Origin: Dendrophyllia cribrosa
Lineage: Eukaryota; Cnidaria; Anthozoa; Scleractinia; Dendrophylliidae
Direction of reading: 5' to 3'
Length of the DNA stretch: 64,000 bases
NCBI GenBank assembly: GCA_024195265.1
Contig: JAJLRJ010000002.1
Location: forward strand, 436,888 to 500,887
The notes beneath the pieces were generated by a model, which was given only the letters and a program-made list of their open reading frames with translations, ran no database searches and was not told the DNA's origin. The position numbers and the translations under genes are program-made. Of this stretch, positions 13,801 to 24,409 are shown in pieces. Within the stretch, counting starts at the first letter, position 1. Each line of letters begins with the position of its first letter.

Positions 13801-16800
13801 TAATTTAAAGACATCGCTAAGCGAAAGGACATCGTATAAACCTGTACTGTCGTTTATTTAGAAGTTTGTAAAATAAAGACATTATTATTATGCTAATTGT
13901 GAATAAATTATTTAACTCGTGCTGGGATCTCAATTTTTGACCCATGTATAAGTCGAGGGCGATTTTTTGGACTGATTTTTAGGTTGTGAAAGGTCGACTT
14001 ATACACGGGTAAATACGGTAACATTCAGAAATTTAGTAAAGCTACAAGTATGTAAAATAATTATGTCTTGCACTAATTTTTACAATTCTGAAATTTGAAA
14101 ATCCAGGTCAATGCTCTCCCAGTTATTATTAAACTTACAAAACTTCCTCTCCACAAGCATCACAGAAAGGAGTCCTAGTCTCCTCAACTGGCTGCGCAGA
14201 TGGAGGCTTAGTGGGTGTCCTTTTCCACTCTAACTGTCCAGATGGGGTGGATGTAGGTGACACTGCTGCTGGAGATGCAGACGATGGCAGTTTATGTGAT
14301 GGGCTGCGTTGTTGTGGTCCAGAGGGTTGGCTGAATTGAACCATCCCAGGTAGAGCAACAGGCTGCGGCTGTCCAGGTCGCGCTGCAACTGGTGCAGGTG
14401 GGGCTACAGGCATGTTCCCAGCAGGTTTAATAAGAGGTGGAGAAGGACGGTACATTTTGGGTAATTGCTGGTTGGAGGGCTTGCTGCGATCTGCTTTTTG
14501 TCTGTCAAACACACTTGGTGCAGTTTCTAATGAAGGAAAAATATACATGTGTATGTTAAACATGTTTATAAAATATTACTTAAATTTTTATTGGTACATG
14601 TACATATAGATCACACATTCACTCAATTTTATTTTCGTAACAGAAAAAGAACAAGTATTTCAATCTATGGTTTCAAAAAAAAGCATGACTATCATTCCAT
14701 GTACATGTACATGTACATGTATCGTGTGTCGTGTGTCATGTGTCATGTATCATGTATCTAAGTGTAATGGTGAATGAAACAAAATTGTTTAAAGTGAAAC
14801 AGAAACAGGGGGACAGAGCCAGCACTTCAAAGTACTCAGTATCAAGCTGAATCTTGTGTAACAGTCTAAGCCTACAATGCCCAACATTCAAGTAAGTGCA
14901 CTCTAACAAACCAGTGTAGAATGACTAGAACAGAAGAAAAACACTAAACCTCCATGCTCCACAGCATCCTGTAACACTTTGAACGTTCGTGACTGTATGT
15001 TATGCTTCCCACTGTCATCATCAGGGTCATCAAAAGCTTCTGGTGGAGGTGGAGGCAGGTCTGCAAATACAACATACACACAGTTTACATCTTGTAAAGT
15101 GAAGAAATGATCCTCGCAGTTGTGTTTGCAATTTAAGCAATAGCCCTGAATTTTTTTTCAGGCTTCTTTGCAATTGCTTAAATTGCAAACACAACTGCGA
15201 GGATCATTTCTTCACTTTACATTCTCAATCTGCAGTTCACAAATATGATTCACTTATCATATACCTCATTTGTCAGTTTACATCTCGTAGCTACAGTAAT
15301 AGTTTGCTTATTTTCCCATTTCAGACCATGTGATGATACACTACACATTGAACTGTTCCTTTCAAATTTCATCAAATTCAAGTGCATATACATGTAAATA
15401 CATGTACAAAAATAATCATTTTCAGATAAAGAAGCAATTTTGTAGAGAATTTCACATGACCTAAAATGTCTACATTTATATTATATTTCTTTCTTTCAAA
15501 TTTCTTCCTATTCTCATATATACAGCTGTATGAATGCATATTGTTAGACAGATAAAGAAGCAATTCTCTATCATGATTTAAAATGGGACAACAATTAAAC
15601 CAATCAAGCAAGATAGGTTTATTCTTGAAATACATACATACTTTATTGAGACTCTCTTCAACAGGGCTTTTCGGTCACAATGTTAACTATTACATAATGC
15701 TGTACATAACAATGAAAAGGTTATATTTGAAGACAAGATGTAGAGCTAGATGAGGTTTTGGTAGAGAAAGTGGCACAAGATGTTTTAGCCAATCACAAAG
15801 CATAGCAATGCAAACCAAAAAAAATCTCAAAAATACTTTTGACACTCAATAAATTAATTGAAAACCGCTCTGACTAAATTATAATGAAACTACATGTACT
15901 TTATGTAATATCTTAGACCTTGTAAACTAAATTCCTGTAGAATAAATTTGTTGTCGGCAGGGTGCAATTTTTACATGTTCATAAACATACCATCTTCATC
16001 ATGATCTTGAAGATGTTTTTGAAGTCGCTTAAATGACTTGGACTGGACTTTAGGATCTGGTGGATGGCCCCAAGTTGGTGGCTCGTCAGCAAAACCAACT
16101 AAATAAAAAGAAATAGTGAGAAATAACTTCAACAGGGAAATAATTGTTATCTTTCCACCATTACAGGTTATAACATCACAAAGTTTAACTTACCATCACC
16201 ATCATCACTAATGTTCAGTTTAAACTGCGCAGAAAGGTCTCTGTCATTTGTAGCATGCCTTTGACTGGCACTGTCTGGGTGGTCATAACTCCCCCTAACA
16301 AGCAACATGAAGAGTAAAAACCCACATAATTAACAACCTTGTGGAATAATAACATACATAACATATAAGATCCTGTTTCATTCTCAGATATTTAAAATAG
16401 GTTCTTATTCGGAAAATGACGATTATATAAAAGACAAATAAAATCGGGCTTCAGCTGATGAAAAAAGCTTGAGTCGGGTTAATACTCAGCAATTTACAAT
16501 CATGGATAATAAGTTAAAAGATTGAATTACAGTGAAATCTAATACTAAAACAAATAATTATATACTTAGAACTAAAACCATAGCTGTACAAAGTCAAAGT
16601 TAATAAAAGGAAACTGTACAATGGTGAAAAACACACAGGTATTGGAATTAGCAAAAAAAAAAACTACAGGATACAGTGGAACGTGCATTACGGACACCAT
16701 CGGCACCAGGAGAAGTGTCCCCTTAATAGAGGTGTTCCCTTAATAAAGGTGATTCAATTACAAAGATAATACATGTATGAGCATTTTGCTGGCTGGGACC

Positions 16801-19800
16801 AGGAGGCCAGGTGTCCCCTTAACAGAGGTGTCCCTTTAATAGAGGTGACAATTACAAAGATATTATACATGTATGTATGAGCATTTTGCCAGCTGGGACC
16901 AGGAGAAGTGTCCCCATAATGGAGGTGCCCTTTAACAGGTGATAATTACAAAGATTATATATGTATGAGTGTTTTGTTGGCTGGGACCAGGAGAAGTGTC
17001 CCCATAATGGAGGGGCCCTTTAACAGGTGATAATTACAAAGATTATATATGTATGAGTGTTTTGTTGGCTGGGACCAGGAGAAGTGTCCCCATAATGGAG
17101 GTATCCCAAAAATGGTTGTGGAATGTATATATTTTTTATTGAACATGCTCAATCAGTGAAGTTCCCATTACTTGGCCAACAAACCAAGTTACTTCGCACA
17201 ATTTATCATAAGAAATAAGTTACAGCAGCCACTTACCAATGTTAAATATTTCATTTGCTGGAATTTTTTTATCTTTTTATCTTTTTTTTTTTTTTTTTTG
17301 GAGGGGGGGGGGGGGGGGGGGGGGGTAAATTTGCAAGGAACCAGTGCAATTTCTAGAACTGTAAATGTGATTATTTGTTTGGACAATTTCCCAACATTGT
17401 CTGTCAATATCAGAAATGGAAAATGAGGCAATGTATGTGTGAGAAATTACTCACAACTGTAGATTTAGCTTAATTTGGTAGTTATAAATCCAACTTAAAA
17501 AGCAGATGAAAATGCACTCAATTTGTTACCCAGAATTCAGAAAATACCATACTATACAAGTTTGACAATCCTTTGTAATTTGGCGGTTTATCGCCTCCTC
17601 AGTTGTTTGATTGCGTGACTCCCAGTGCGCATGTCAAGTTTTCTCAACACAAGAAACTGCCCCAGAGTACTGTTCGAAATAATTGTTTTCTATAGGGGTA
17701 TTGGTGCAATGAAATTGGCTTGTTTACCCTCCAGTACAACAAGCGTGACTAGTTGATGCCATTTTTGGATGATTGAGCGCTTCTCAGAGGAGAATATTCA
17801 AACTTCAAATCTCACTTTGGAAAGGAAGGTGAAAAGTGACTAAACACCACGAGTGTTCAGTTTCGCATCAACAAGAGTTAACATTCTGCTACTAAAAGCT
17901 GCTATATTTGTCAATGAGGTACACTAAAAGAAAGGTTTAAGGAATAAACTAGAAGTGAAACCTAGTGATTCATGGCATAGTTATGTATTTCCTTCCTTGG
18001 GAGTGTCTTTTTCTATAGAGGAACTTGCGTCAAGCATGTTAACATTGTTTCTTTATTCAGCACACATATCAAAATGTATATAAACAGTAGAATAACCTCA
18101 ATAAAGGTAGTTAAGTAGCTGTACAAGGCAAGAGAGTCATTTATTGATTTCAAATACACTTAAGTCCGACCATTGAGAATGATTATTGTATGTAAATTAG
18201 CCGAACGCTTTTCAATCTTTGTTGTTGTTGTTTCTTGGAGATTTAAAAACGGCGTTGCGTTACGGCAATCGTTCTCGTATCCCTCCTGATGAAGTTGAGG
18301 GTTTGGTATTGGCTGACTCAGGCTCAGAGCTTAGTGAGCTTGACTCTGCATTTAGCGATGAAGAGGAGATAGACTCAGTTCATTTTCCATGGAAGACAAT
18401 GGAGATGATGCATCTGATTCAGGGAAAGATGGCAAAGATATGGAAATCCTAAAACCGCGTGCTCACAGACAACAAAGACAGCTTGTCTGGAAATTAAGAT
18501 GTAACTCCTTTTGATGATTTAGATCAAACTCGGATTCCCCCATTTCGGCAAAGAAGGGGCATTTTGGTGAACACTGAAAATTTTCAGCCTGAAGATTATT
18601 TCAAGCTGTTCTTTCCAGATGATCTTTTTGATCTGATTGTTGGGTGCAAACAAACTTTTTTGCTGAACAGTTCTTTGACAACCCTTCAGATTTGAGTTGA
18701 CATTCTCGATTTTAAAATTGGACTGACACTAGTATAGTGTACAAGGGAAATTCAAGCATTTAAATTATTACAAATTGCGATGAGATTGAACTGTAAACCA
18801 TCTGTGCAGCCGATCATAGGCGAAAACTCTGGCTTACAGAAACAAAGTTTGGAAATGTTATGTCCAGGGATCGCTATCTCCTTATTTCAACATTATTGCA
18901 TTTCACAAACAATGAACAGCGTGTTCAACATGGGAAGGATGGATACAACCCATTATTCAAAATTCAACCAGTGTTGGATATTGACAATCCACTATATAAA
19001 ACTGTTTATGGCCCAGGGAAAAACTTATGCATTGATGAAAGCATGATCCAATTCAAGGGGAGAATTTTTTTCAGGCAATACTTACCTGCCAAACCAACAA
19101 AATGGGGCATAAAAGTCTTTGTGCTCTGTGAGTTGGACAGTGGCTATGGACTTAAATTTGAAGTCTATACAGGAAAGGCAAGTTTTGTGAGAGAAATGGA
19201 TGTCCTTTCTGAACAAGTCGTTTCGTCTTTACTGAATGGGTAAACAATATTAGGACAGGTGGTGTACATGGATGATTTTTACAGCAACCCAAACCTCTAC
19301 ATTACATTGAAGTAAAGGGGGATAGGGCCTACGGCACAGTGATAGTGAACCAAACGCAAATGCCTTTAGCCTTGAGGTCAAGAAATTTACCCCTAAAGAA
19401 AGGTGACGCCCCAACATTTATGCACTGGAGACCTAGTGGCTTGTGTGTGGAAATAATTGACACAAAGCGAGTTCATTTTTTGAGCAGTGTGTACAATGAC
19501 TTAACCATTGACATCAGGAAATAAGGCACAAGGTACTGAGGGAGGTAAGAGAATGGTAGAGAAGTCTGTTATGGCTTAGCAGTACAATGACAACATGGCA
19601 GGTGTAGATAGGATGGATCGACCTCTTGGGACTTACACCTATCCTCACAAATCCCAGAAGTGGTACCATCCTTTTTACCACCATGTGCAGGAGGTTGCCC
19701 TTGTCAATGGTTACATCATTTACAAGCAGGATAAGCAAAGAAGGAATGAATAAATTTTGCCTTCTGACACCTTCAGGGAAAAGGTCATTGATGGTCTGCT

Positions 19801-22800
19801 TGCAAACTGGACTATGCAGCAAAAGAAAGGCAGACCATCTTTGCAGCCAGAGACAGCTCAACTCACTCAGCGCCACTTTCCTGGAAAGTATGAGGATGCA
19901 AAATACTTTCCAGACTGCATTGTTTGCAATGACAGAAAGAAGCAGCAACGAAAACAGACTCATTTTTATTGCAAACAGTGTGGTAAAGCAATGTGTGTGA
20001 CTCTCTGCTTCGAAAAGTATCACACACTACAAAACCTGTAAATAATGTTATTATTTATATATTGTTTGTCTACTACATTGTATAAAAAAATTTTTTTTTT
20101 CTTATATCTTGAGATTGGAATGACAACTGAAGTCAACTCTAGAATCAAGGCAGTGCTAAACTTTGTTACAATGACACTTTTACAGTCATCAAATGTGTAC
20201 ATATTAGCAATTAGTTTTCATGTTCTGTAAGAAATTGCTTTATAGACCACACCCTAGAATGAAAGTATTCAAGGATTTTCACGCTTCAGAAACTATAATT
20301 TAGTCTAAAAAACTCATAAACATAACATATACACAGTATGTATCAGGTTGTGTGTATTTTAGCCAAATTGGAAGTTTTCACTTAAAAAAGATGCAAAAAC
20401 AATTATATACTTGCGAAAATTAATGTGACTAAATGAAAAATGAAAAATCATATTGCAGCCAAATGCTTTGACATTAACTTAAGGTTTATCAATTTGTCAA
20501 AACTATCCCACATTCTGATAAGCCAAGAGATTTTCATTCTGAATTATTCATATCCTGCTACATCCCACCAACCTATACTGGACCCTCCCATATGTGATAT
20601 ATGTGACCAGGAGTGCTGGTCAATGTCTTTTGCCTCTTCTGGGGCAATAAAGATTAATAATGACAATGCAGAGCCCCATTTAAACCAGCTATGCTGAAAT
20701 GGGCACCTCTGTTGAAATATTGTTAATAAATAAATCAATAAATAAGTATTCTATAATCATTCTCATGTCAACAGTCAGTTCACATTGAAATACTAGCATT
20801 GCAAGGACAGCACTACAATCAAATAACATGAAAATTTGCTTACCTTGAGTGTGGTTGTGATGAAGGAGGTGCTGGCGGCGGTGGTGCAGGTGGTGCAGGT
20901 GTAGGCAACCCAGCAGGTGTAGTGTGGGCAACAGGGGCACGCTGAGCCTGAATGGTTGGAGGCTGCCATGTACTGCTTCCTGCTGGTGAGGTGCGGCCAG
21001 TTGTCGCAACTTGAGGCTGAGACATCTGTGATGGTGATGCTGCTGCTCCAAATGGCTTTGCCTTGGCATTGAACTTGTGATCAGACTTTGCAGAATGGAT
21101 TGTTTCTGTCACCACAACTGTTTTGGAGTGGTCTTTCCTTTAAAAGGCATAGCAATGAATGCATTATATAAATATAAGATAATAAAATCAATTTATTATA
21201 ACATGCACATTACATACGGTCAAGTACCAATATACAAGAGCATGTATTAAATTATTGGTCAAGACTTATTTTTCATTTGACTTGTCTCTGAAAATTGATG
21301 ATTACACTGCAGGGGTTTCAATAAGAATTGAAGTAGGCGGCTGGGGGCCGTAAGACCCCATCCCACTAGGGCGGTCTGGTAACCGGCGGTGAGAGGCAAA
21401 GTGGGCGGCAGTACACCGCCGGTAGCCGGGTTCTATTGAAACCCCTGTATTACAGTAGAAGTATATACCTTGAAACAGTTTCGCCAACTGTTATATTACA
21501 AGTTAAGATGACTTGACTGCAACATAACTAAGTTTCAGACCAGCTATCAAAACAAAGTTATGCTACTGCTGTGTACATTGCTGCAATGGTTGCAAAAAAA
21601 GTAGCTTTTATGTTATGGCAACAAATTTTATATGCAACAGTTAATACTGTTGTTACTTACTAGCTTAGCTGCAATATGTGACGGACAAGATTCTGTCTAC
21701 TAAAACAATGCCTTGATTCAAGCCTTCTGTGGTATCTTCACTGCTTAGATAGTGCTTTATATATAACATGGAAAATATTTTATGAGGATACAATGTATCT
21801 TAATTCCAATTAAAACTTGCAATCTGTGCAACTTTTCATTTGACTATGAATAATGACGAAGTAAAAGCTCCTTGAACTACTTCGATCAACTTCAACTGCA
21901 CACTGCTTTCTGTGCAAGGCAAACAAAAGATTCTATCCCTTAAGGCGGAAAATTTACACACACAACAAAGCATAACCTTTCCCAAAGGAAAATTAAAATT
22001 ACTAGCTTACAATTGATGTACAGGCATGTTGTTCTACTAAACAATATTATTTAGATGCATTTCCTTCAATATGCATCTCTTCCTAAAAATAACACATTCT
22101 TTTGACAGGAAAATACCAAACATGGAATACAGAAATGTTCTAGAATCACAGATGATCGAGATGTTCTGAGATAAAAATGTTCCACTGACTAAATTCGTGG
22201 AGGCGTTCGATTCATAATTAAATGTTAAAATATCATCACTGACCCATAGAATAAAAGCACACTTCAGAAAACTTCAACCTAATCGGATCCTTTTTAAAAT
22301 TTACAGTTATAAGTAAGCCAGAAGTAAGAAAATGAACAATGCGTGTTAATGTATCATTAGATAACTTTCAATGGTTTTCTGAATGACTTGTTTAGCATTG
22401 AGTCACCTGGCATGGAACGAAATACTACCTTCGGACGACGAGGCATTTGTGTTCCTTTATACAGTTTAGTTGTAAACATTATTTTACATCCATTAATCTT
22501 ATGTTTTTACTTTCCACCATAACCGCTTGTAGCACTTTCTACTATCGTAGTTTCGAGCGTTGCAGATAAAGAACGAAACCGGTGAAAACAACAGTTTCAC
22601 AACTTATATAAGTTAAAGTTTTTAAAACTGCACATAGAAAAAGGTGTTTGGCACGAACAAAGCTGCCCATTTTGCAAACATCTGCTTGAATTCAAAGTCA
22701 ACATCGAAGCTTAGCTAGTAGCTAGATCTCGAGTATTAAAGCTTATTACGATCGAATTACATTTCAAAATGCTCCCAAAAGTTTTCTCTCGGGGCACGCG

Positions 22801-23494
22801 TGAGTCCTTCGCGAGCATAAAATTTCTGTTGAATAACACCATTCATCGACATAAAAACAGCGACAAAACCCGCTCTAATGAGAGCTCTTTCCACACGTCA
22901 AAGATGTGCAAATACTAGAAGTTAATAATTGTCCCCTGGTGTGAAAGATGTAACAACATGAACGTTAACACTGAACAAGCCAAGAATTATATTGATTGTT
23001 CATTTCCCCGCAGAATCGTAAGGAAACCGCCGGCCCGCCGATCCAAGTTTTGTACAGTGAAGCTATTTCGCTGAGAGATGTAAATTGGTACTGTTTATTT
23101 TTGTGGCAAATCTATACTAAACGAAACTTACTTCTCCAGTTCGATGTCTAGATTCTGCCCTGCCCTTCTCACGGCATCCTGAGCGTCAAAATGAGACATG
23201 TTATCCGAAGATTCCCCATTTATTTCTAAGATATAATCCCCTGAACTTATTCCAGCAAAATCAGCTTTAGATCCTGGTGTAACCTGTAAGAGAAACGTGA
23301 ATAACTGACCACTAGCTACACGTAGAACAAAGTATACCTCTAGCGATTTGGCGAAACCATACGGGGCATGGACATTTCGGTCGATGTCCTACCTTGGAAA
23401 TGGAGAGCGGATTGCCGAAATCTTTACCACCCTGAATGCGAAAACCCCACGGTCCGCCTCCTGTAAGTGAAGCCGTGTACGTAGTACCGGCCAT
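4607..23494 (-). CDS. LDB3/PDLIM7-like: PDZ and LIM domain protein (Enigma/ZASP-like), 3' end missing
   Basis: Nine coding exons join in frame with GT/AG junctions: 23393-23494, 23132-23283, 20844-21137, 16194-16294, 15991-16098, 14950-15060, 14139-14526, 12035-12215 and 4607-4843 (1,674 nt, 558 codons). Residues 1-85 form a PDZ domain with the family signature [16 protein letters not shown]. Exons 5 and 6 each encode an internal SFKRLQ/TFKVLQ motif. Residues of about 290-410 are Pro/Ser-rich. LIM1 starts at CDACGEEV (about 411), LIM2 at CETCKQ (about 470) and LIM3 at [10 protein letters not shown] (about 532). LIM3 is cut at FKCQ by a good donor site (CAG/GTGAGA), so at least one further exon is expected and probably lies before base 1. 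Proteins of this family anchor kinases and signalling factors to actin and alpha-actinin at Z-discs and stress fibres. The three-LIM layout points to Enigma/LDB3 and not to ALP proteins. Splice sites are predicted by eye. Confidence 0.9.
4844..7138. other. Distal part of intron 8
   Basis: AT-rich sequence. A three-copy tandem repeat at 5334-5459 is the only structure seen, apart from two near-repeats of about 33 bp around 6355-6420 (AATCACGTGA). No further exon was found. Confidence 0.5.
5334..5459. repeat. 42-bp tandem repeat, 3 copies
   Basis: Three units begin CAGAACTGAAGTGGTA and end ACGTGCGTGA or ACGCGTGA, with a few substitutions. They are non-coding. Confidence 0.85.
7139..8263 (-). 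CDS. Coiled-coil protein of unknown function, inside intron 8
   Basis: An uninterrupted 374-codon ORF. The first 120 residues are Ser/Asn-rich. Residues of about 125-365 are charged with heptad-like spacing (for example [34 protein letters not shown]), suggesting a long coiled coil. The tail is Tyr/Lys-rich ([12 protein letters not shown]). The start is uncertain. ATG 8263 would give [15 protein letters not shown], but the sequence TTTTCTACATTTTCAG directly before CCTAAAAGC (8230) is a strong-looking acceptor in phase 0. The ORF may therefore be a separate nested gene or a terminal exon. Length and the lack of stops make it a real coding region. No family is assigned. Confidence 0.7.
   Translation of the reverse strand: MMECVYFLHFQPKSLHACPPVVPPPSSAMLKAIRQSSTKSKNSAEAVAKSKTQRLNNALTLKKESQENHAENNVHSSYVSPVYGVNYPQRSSEHDKNNNWPQSSGISNITSIGVLEQHGEPGTGSIRDKVVALKEALREATERQTNAKQAIPAAIKRFQQAKTLLSKLERKRFIAEDKFEKLEDKIHYQEGRLENKCRVMSENLQVNHKIEQQKSKDLRNMKNIEYEITELKAAREASMKRVHEAARRMVIVQSSLQNTEDRYRELTARRRTLQDMLGMYHKRIKDVRSMSREKSAATENKVLRKNLLEYHIADRNERFKRAERRLLPLKIYINQLHHALEDARNELRHAQYLLANCKQRLRGKNYKYYPYDKY
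8264..10230. other. Intron 8 segment upstream of the coiled-coil ORF
   Basis: Nothing firm is seen. A diverged fragment of the homopolymer-bounded repeat family is recognisable at about 9530-9610 (TTTCGGGCGGAGCCTCCTC). A plus-strand ORF starts at ATG 8968 ([19 protein letters not shown]) and reaches a possible donor CAG/GTGGGG near 9058. That could be a first exon but is unsupported. Confidence 0.4.
10234..10834. mobile_element. Harbinger-like foldback element, about 600 bp
   Basis: The TIR begins GGCTGTGGCCGCAC on the left and GGCTGCGGCCGCAC read inward from the right. Both ends are followed by AGTTAAC-type sequence. A 3-bp ACT duplication flanks it (10231-10233, 10835-10837). GG-starting TIRs and a 3-bp duplication suggest PIF/Harbinger, although ACT is not the usual TWA. 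GCGGCCGC occurs several times. It is non-coding and lies in intron 8. Confidence 0.6.
12035..12215 (-). CDS. LDB3/PDLIM7-like: PDZ-LIM exon 8 (LIM1 body, start of LIM2)
   Basis: The exon encodes [20 protein letters not shown] and onward to [16 protein letters not shown], completing LIM1 with its Cys/His ligands, then [10 protein letters not shown], the start of LIM2. It ends GGG/GTGAGT in phase 0. Confidence 0.9.
12372..12894. mobile_element. Outer foldback MITE in intron 7
   Basis: The arms TATAGAGGTTTTGC.CGGCAGCC... and their complement run over about 45 bp at each end (to ACAAT at 12413 and from ATTGTT at 12851). TA lies at both borders. The interior is occupied by a second, unrelated foldback (12430-12826). 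Confidence 0.8.
12430..12826. mobile_element. Inner foldback MITE nested in the outer one
   Basis: The arms begin AAGGCTGGTTCTCATATAAT and end with the matching complement (ATTATATGAGAACCAGCCTT), flanked by TA at 12430-12431 and 12825-12826. Internal GATCGTCCC-type motifs recur in both orientations. Confidence 0.8.
13160..14018. mobile_element. TA-flanked non-autonomous DNA transposon, 859 bp
   Basis: The terminal inverted repeats begin CCGTATTTACCCGTGTATTA on the left and end with a matching complement on the right (GTAAATACGG). TA dinucleotides flank both ends (13158-13159, 14019-14020), as expected of Tc1/mariner/pogo insertion. The phrase CATGTATAAGTCGA recurs inside both ends. No transposase ORF is left. 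It lies in intron 7. Confidence 0.8.
14139..14526 (-). CDS. LDB3/PDLIM7-like: PDZ-LIM exon 7 (Pro-rich linker, start of LIM1)
   Basis: The 388-nt exon starts [16 protein letters not shown], runs through a long Pro/Ala/Ser-rich linker and ends with [11 protein letters not shown], the first zinc-binding pair of LIM1. The donor is TTTT/GTAAG. Confidence 0.85.
14950..15060 (-). CDS. LDB3/PDLIM7-like: PDZ-LIM exon 6 (TFKVLQ motif)
   Basis: The exon encodes [20 protein letters not shown] then [17 protein letters not shown], between a TTTGCAG acceptor and a GGAG/GTTTAG donor. This is a second copy of the motif in exon 5. Confidence 0.8.
15094..15220. repeat. Near-perfect hairpin MITE beside an exon acceptor
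   Basis: Arms of about 47 bp (GTAAAGTGAAGAAATGATCC on the left, its complement on the right) surround a roughly 33-bp loop. The element ends only 34 bp upstream of the exon 6 acceptor, so it overlaps the usual branch-point zone of intron 5. Confidence 0.85.
15991..16098 (-). CDS. LDB3/PDLIM7-like: PDZ-LIM exon 5 (SFKRLQ motif)
   Basis: The exon encodes [18 protein letters not shown] followed by [20 protein letters not shown] Ser-Phe-Lys-x-Leu-Gln motif of this kind sits between PDZ and LIM in PDLIM proteins. Confidence 0.8.
16194..16294 (-). CDS. LDB3/PDLIM7-like: PDZ-LIM exon 4
   Basis: The exon encodes [19 protein letters not shown] and [10 protein letters not shown] between a GTTAG acceptor and a GTAAG donor (101 nt, phase-compatible). 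It is a short acidic and polar segment. I do not recognise a defined domain here. Confidence 0.75.
16680..17110. repeat. Tandem repeat, about 88-bp units
   Basis: About five copies carry GGGACCAGGAGAAGTGTCCC; the last copies are spaced exactly 88 bp (16895, 16983, 17071). The first copy begins CAGTGGAACGTGCATTACGG, which resembles the end of pogo/Tc1-type MITEs, so the array may have grown out of a transposon tip. It lies in intron 3. Confidence 0.7.
17282..17325. repeat. T18 then G23 homopolymer tract
   Basis: A run of 18 T is followed by GGA and then 23 G. Such tracts bound several repeats in this window and are prone to sequencing and assembly length errors. Confidence 0.9.
18240..20043 (+). 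pseudogene. Degenerate piggyBac-type transposase in intron 3
   Basis: Pieces in several frames follow the piggyBac (PGBD) order. There is an acidic N-terminus ([17 protein letters not shown]), then [15 protein letters not shown], the first catalytic-type Asp in [12 protein letters not shown] (codon 19033), the second in [11 protein letters not shown] (19271) and the third in NMAGVDRMD (19607). A C-terminal Cys/His cluster (CIVCNDRKK to [11 protein letters not shown], 19914-20020) ends the copy. Stops at about 19241, 19313 and 19577, plus frame changes before 18860, break the reading frame. The copy is antisense to the host gene, and no TTAA-flanked ends were delimited. Confidence 0.85.
20844..21137 (-). 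CDS. LDB3/PDLIM7-like: PDZ-LIM exon 3 (Pro/Ala-rich linker)
   Basis: The exon has a TTTTAAAG acceptor and a CAAG/GTAAGC donor, 294 nt. It encodes [20 protein letters not shown] followed by a Gln/Pro/Ala-rich low-complexity tail ([14 protein letters not shown]). This is the disordered segment between the PDZ domain and the internal motifs. Confidence 0.8.
21138..23131. other. Intron 2 of the PDZ-LIM gene
   Basis: The intron is AT-rich and about 2 kb. Apart from the 138-bp TIR element at 21310-21447, no gene or repeat is evident. Confidence 0.6.
21310..21447. repeat. Short TIR element (MITE), 138 bp
   Basis: The ends are CAGGGGTTTCAATA and the matching complement TATTGAAACCCCTG. The interior is GC-rich and unlike the surrounding intron. 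Target duplication is unclear: ATTACACTG on the left and TATTACAG on the right are similar but offset. It is probably a hAT-like MITE, with low certainty on superfamily. Confidence 0.6.
23132..23283 (-). CDS. LDB3/PDLIM7-like: PDZ-LIM exon 2 (rest of PDZ)
   Basis: The exon follows a CTCTTACAG acceptor and encodes [20 protein letters not shown] and onward to NLDIELE. It covers the second half of the PDZ fold and ends at a GTAAG donor inside a Lys codon. Confidence 0.85.
23393..23494 (-). CDS. LDB3/PDLIM7-like: PDZ-LIM exon 1 (start codon, PDZ N-terminus)
   Basis: The ATG is at 23494-23492 and begins [18 protein letters not shown]. The exon ends CAAG/GTAGGA and gives 34 whole codons (phase 0). 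It holds the first PDZ strand and the carboxylate-binding loop (PWGF). The promoter should lie just above 23500, but no TATA box is evident. Confidence 0.85.
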
Positions 23495-24409
23495 TTCTCA
23501 ATATTCAGCAACAGGCGTGAATTTTTCGTCTACAATTTCTGCACACAGGCTGCTGCAAACATCTCAGAGATCCGAGGCTCACAAACTGAGTAGCGGGTGG
23601 AGCGGCTTGCTGATTGGTCCAAAGACAATAGATTGACTGTAATGGTATTTCATTGGTTTCGGACACACCCACTTAGCATGAATGCAAAAAATTAGCCAAA
23701 AGAAAAGATTTGATTAGTCAGAAAATAATTTTATGTCACGCACGAGAATTCCAAATTTAAACAATTCGGCAATGGCGTTAAAGAAAGCCAATAAAGGAAA
23801 TAATACGGGGGAAGGATTGCATACGTCACTCCGTCACACTGAGGATAAATTCGGGAAATGCTGTTAAGGGATTGGTCAGCTGAAGAGCTAAGTCATATCC
23901 CTCAAAGCAGGAAAACACAAGAATTTCTTGCAATGTGGTTTAACTCGGCAGCAGTTTTGGTAATATTTTTGCTCATTAGGTATTATGTGGTCATGTTATT
24001 TCAGGGACCTTGTGCCTAATCAATACCATCCCTTATCTGGGGTCATCCGCTATTTTTGGCAATCCAAGCGCTAAAATAAAATGAATGGTCTATGAAATAT
24101 TTTACTCATTGACTGAAATCATGACTAAATCTCACATAATATGATAACACGAAGGGGATTTGAAAGCATCGAAGAGACTTCACAGAGGCTTTTCTGGCCA
24201 TTAGAAGAAACAACAACAACAAAAACAGTAGTAACACCCCCAGGAAAACTTATTTATAGCGGATGCTGGACTGCACCCCCCTCTCACAGGAACACAGGGA
24301 CTGCCCTACGGTTCAACCTTTGAAGTGACAAACAAAGGTTTCAAACAAGGCTGTTTACGTGCCCCCCGCCCCACGCTCTTCAGCATTATGTTGTCATATC
24401 AGGACCCTT

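Noticed and set aside
17189..17431. ORF with poly-Pro/poly-Lys
   Set aside because: It is created by the T18/G23 homopolymers.
20689..21069. His-rich minus ORF (126 codons)
   Set aside because: Alternative frame of PDZ-LIM exon 3, whose Pro/Ala reading is supported by splice sites and phase.
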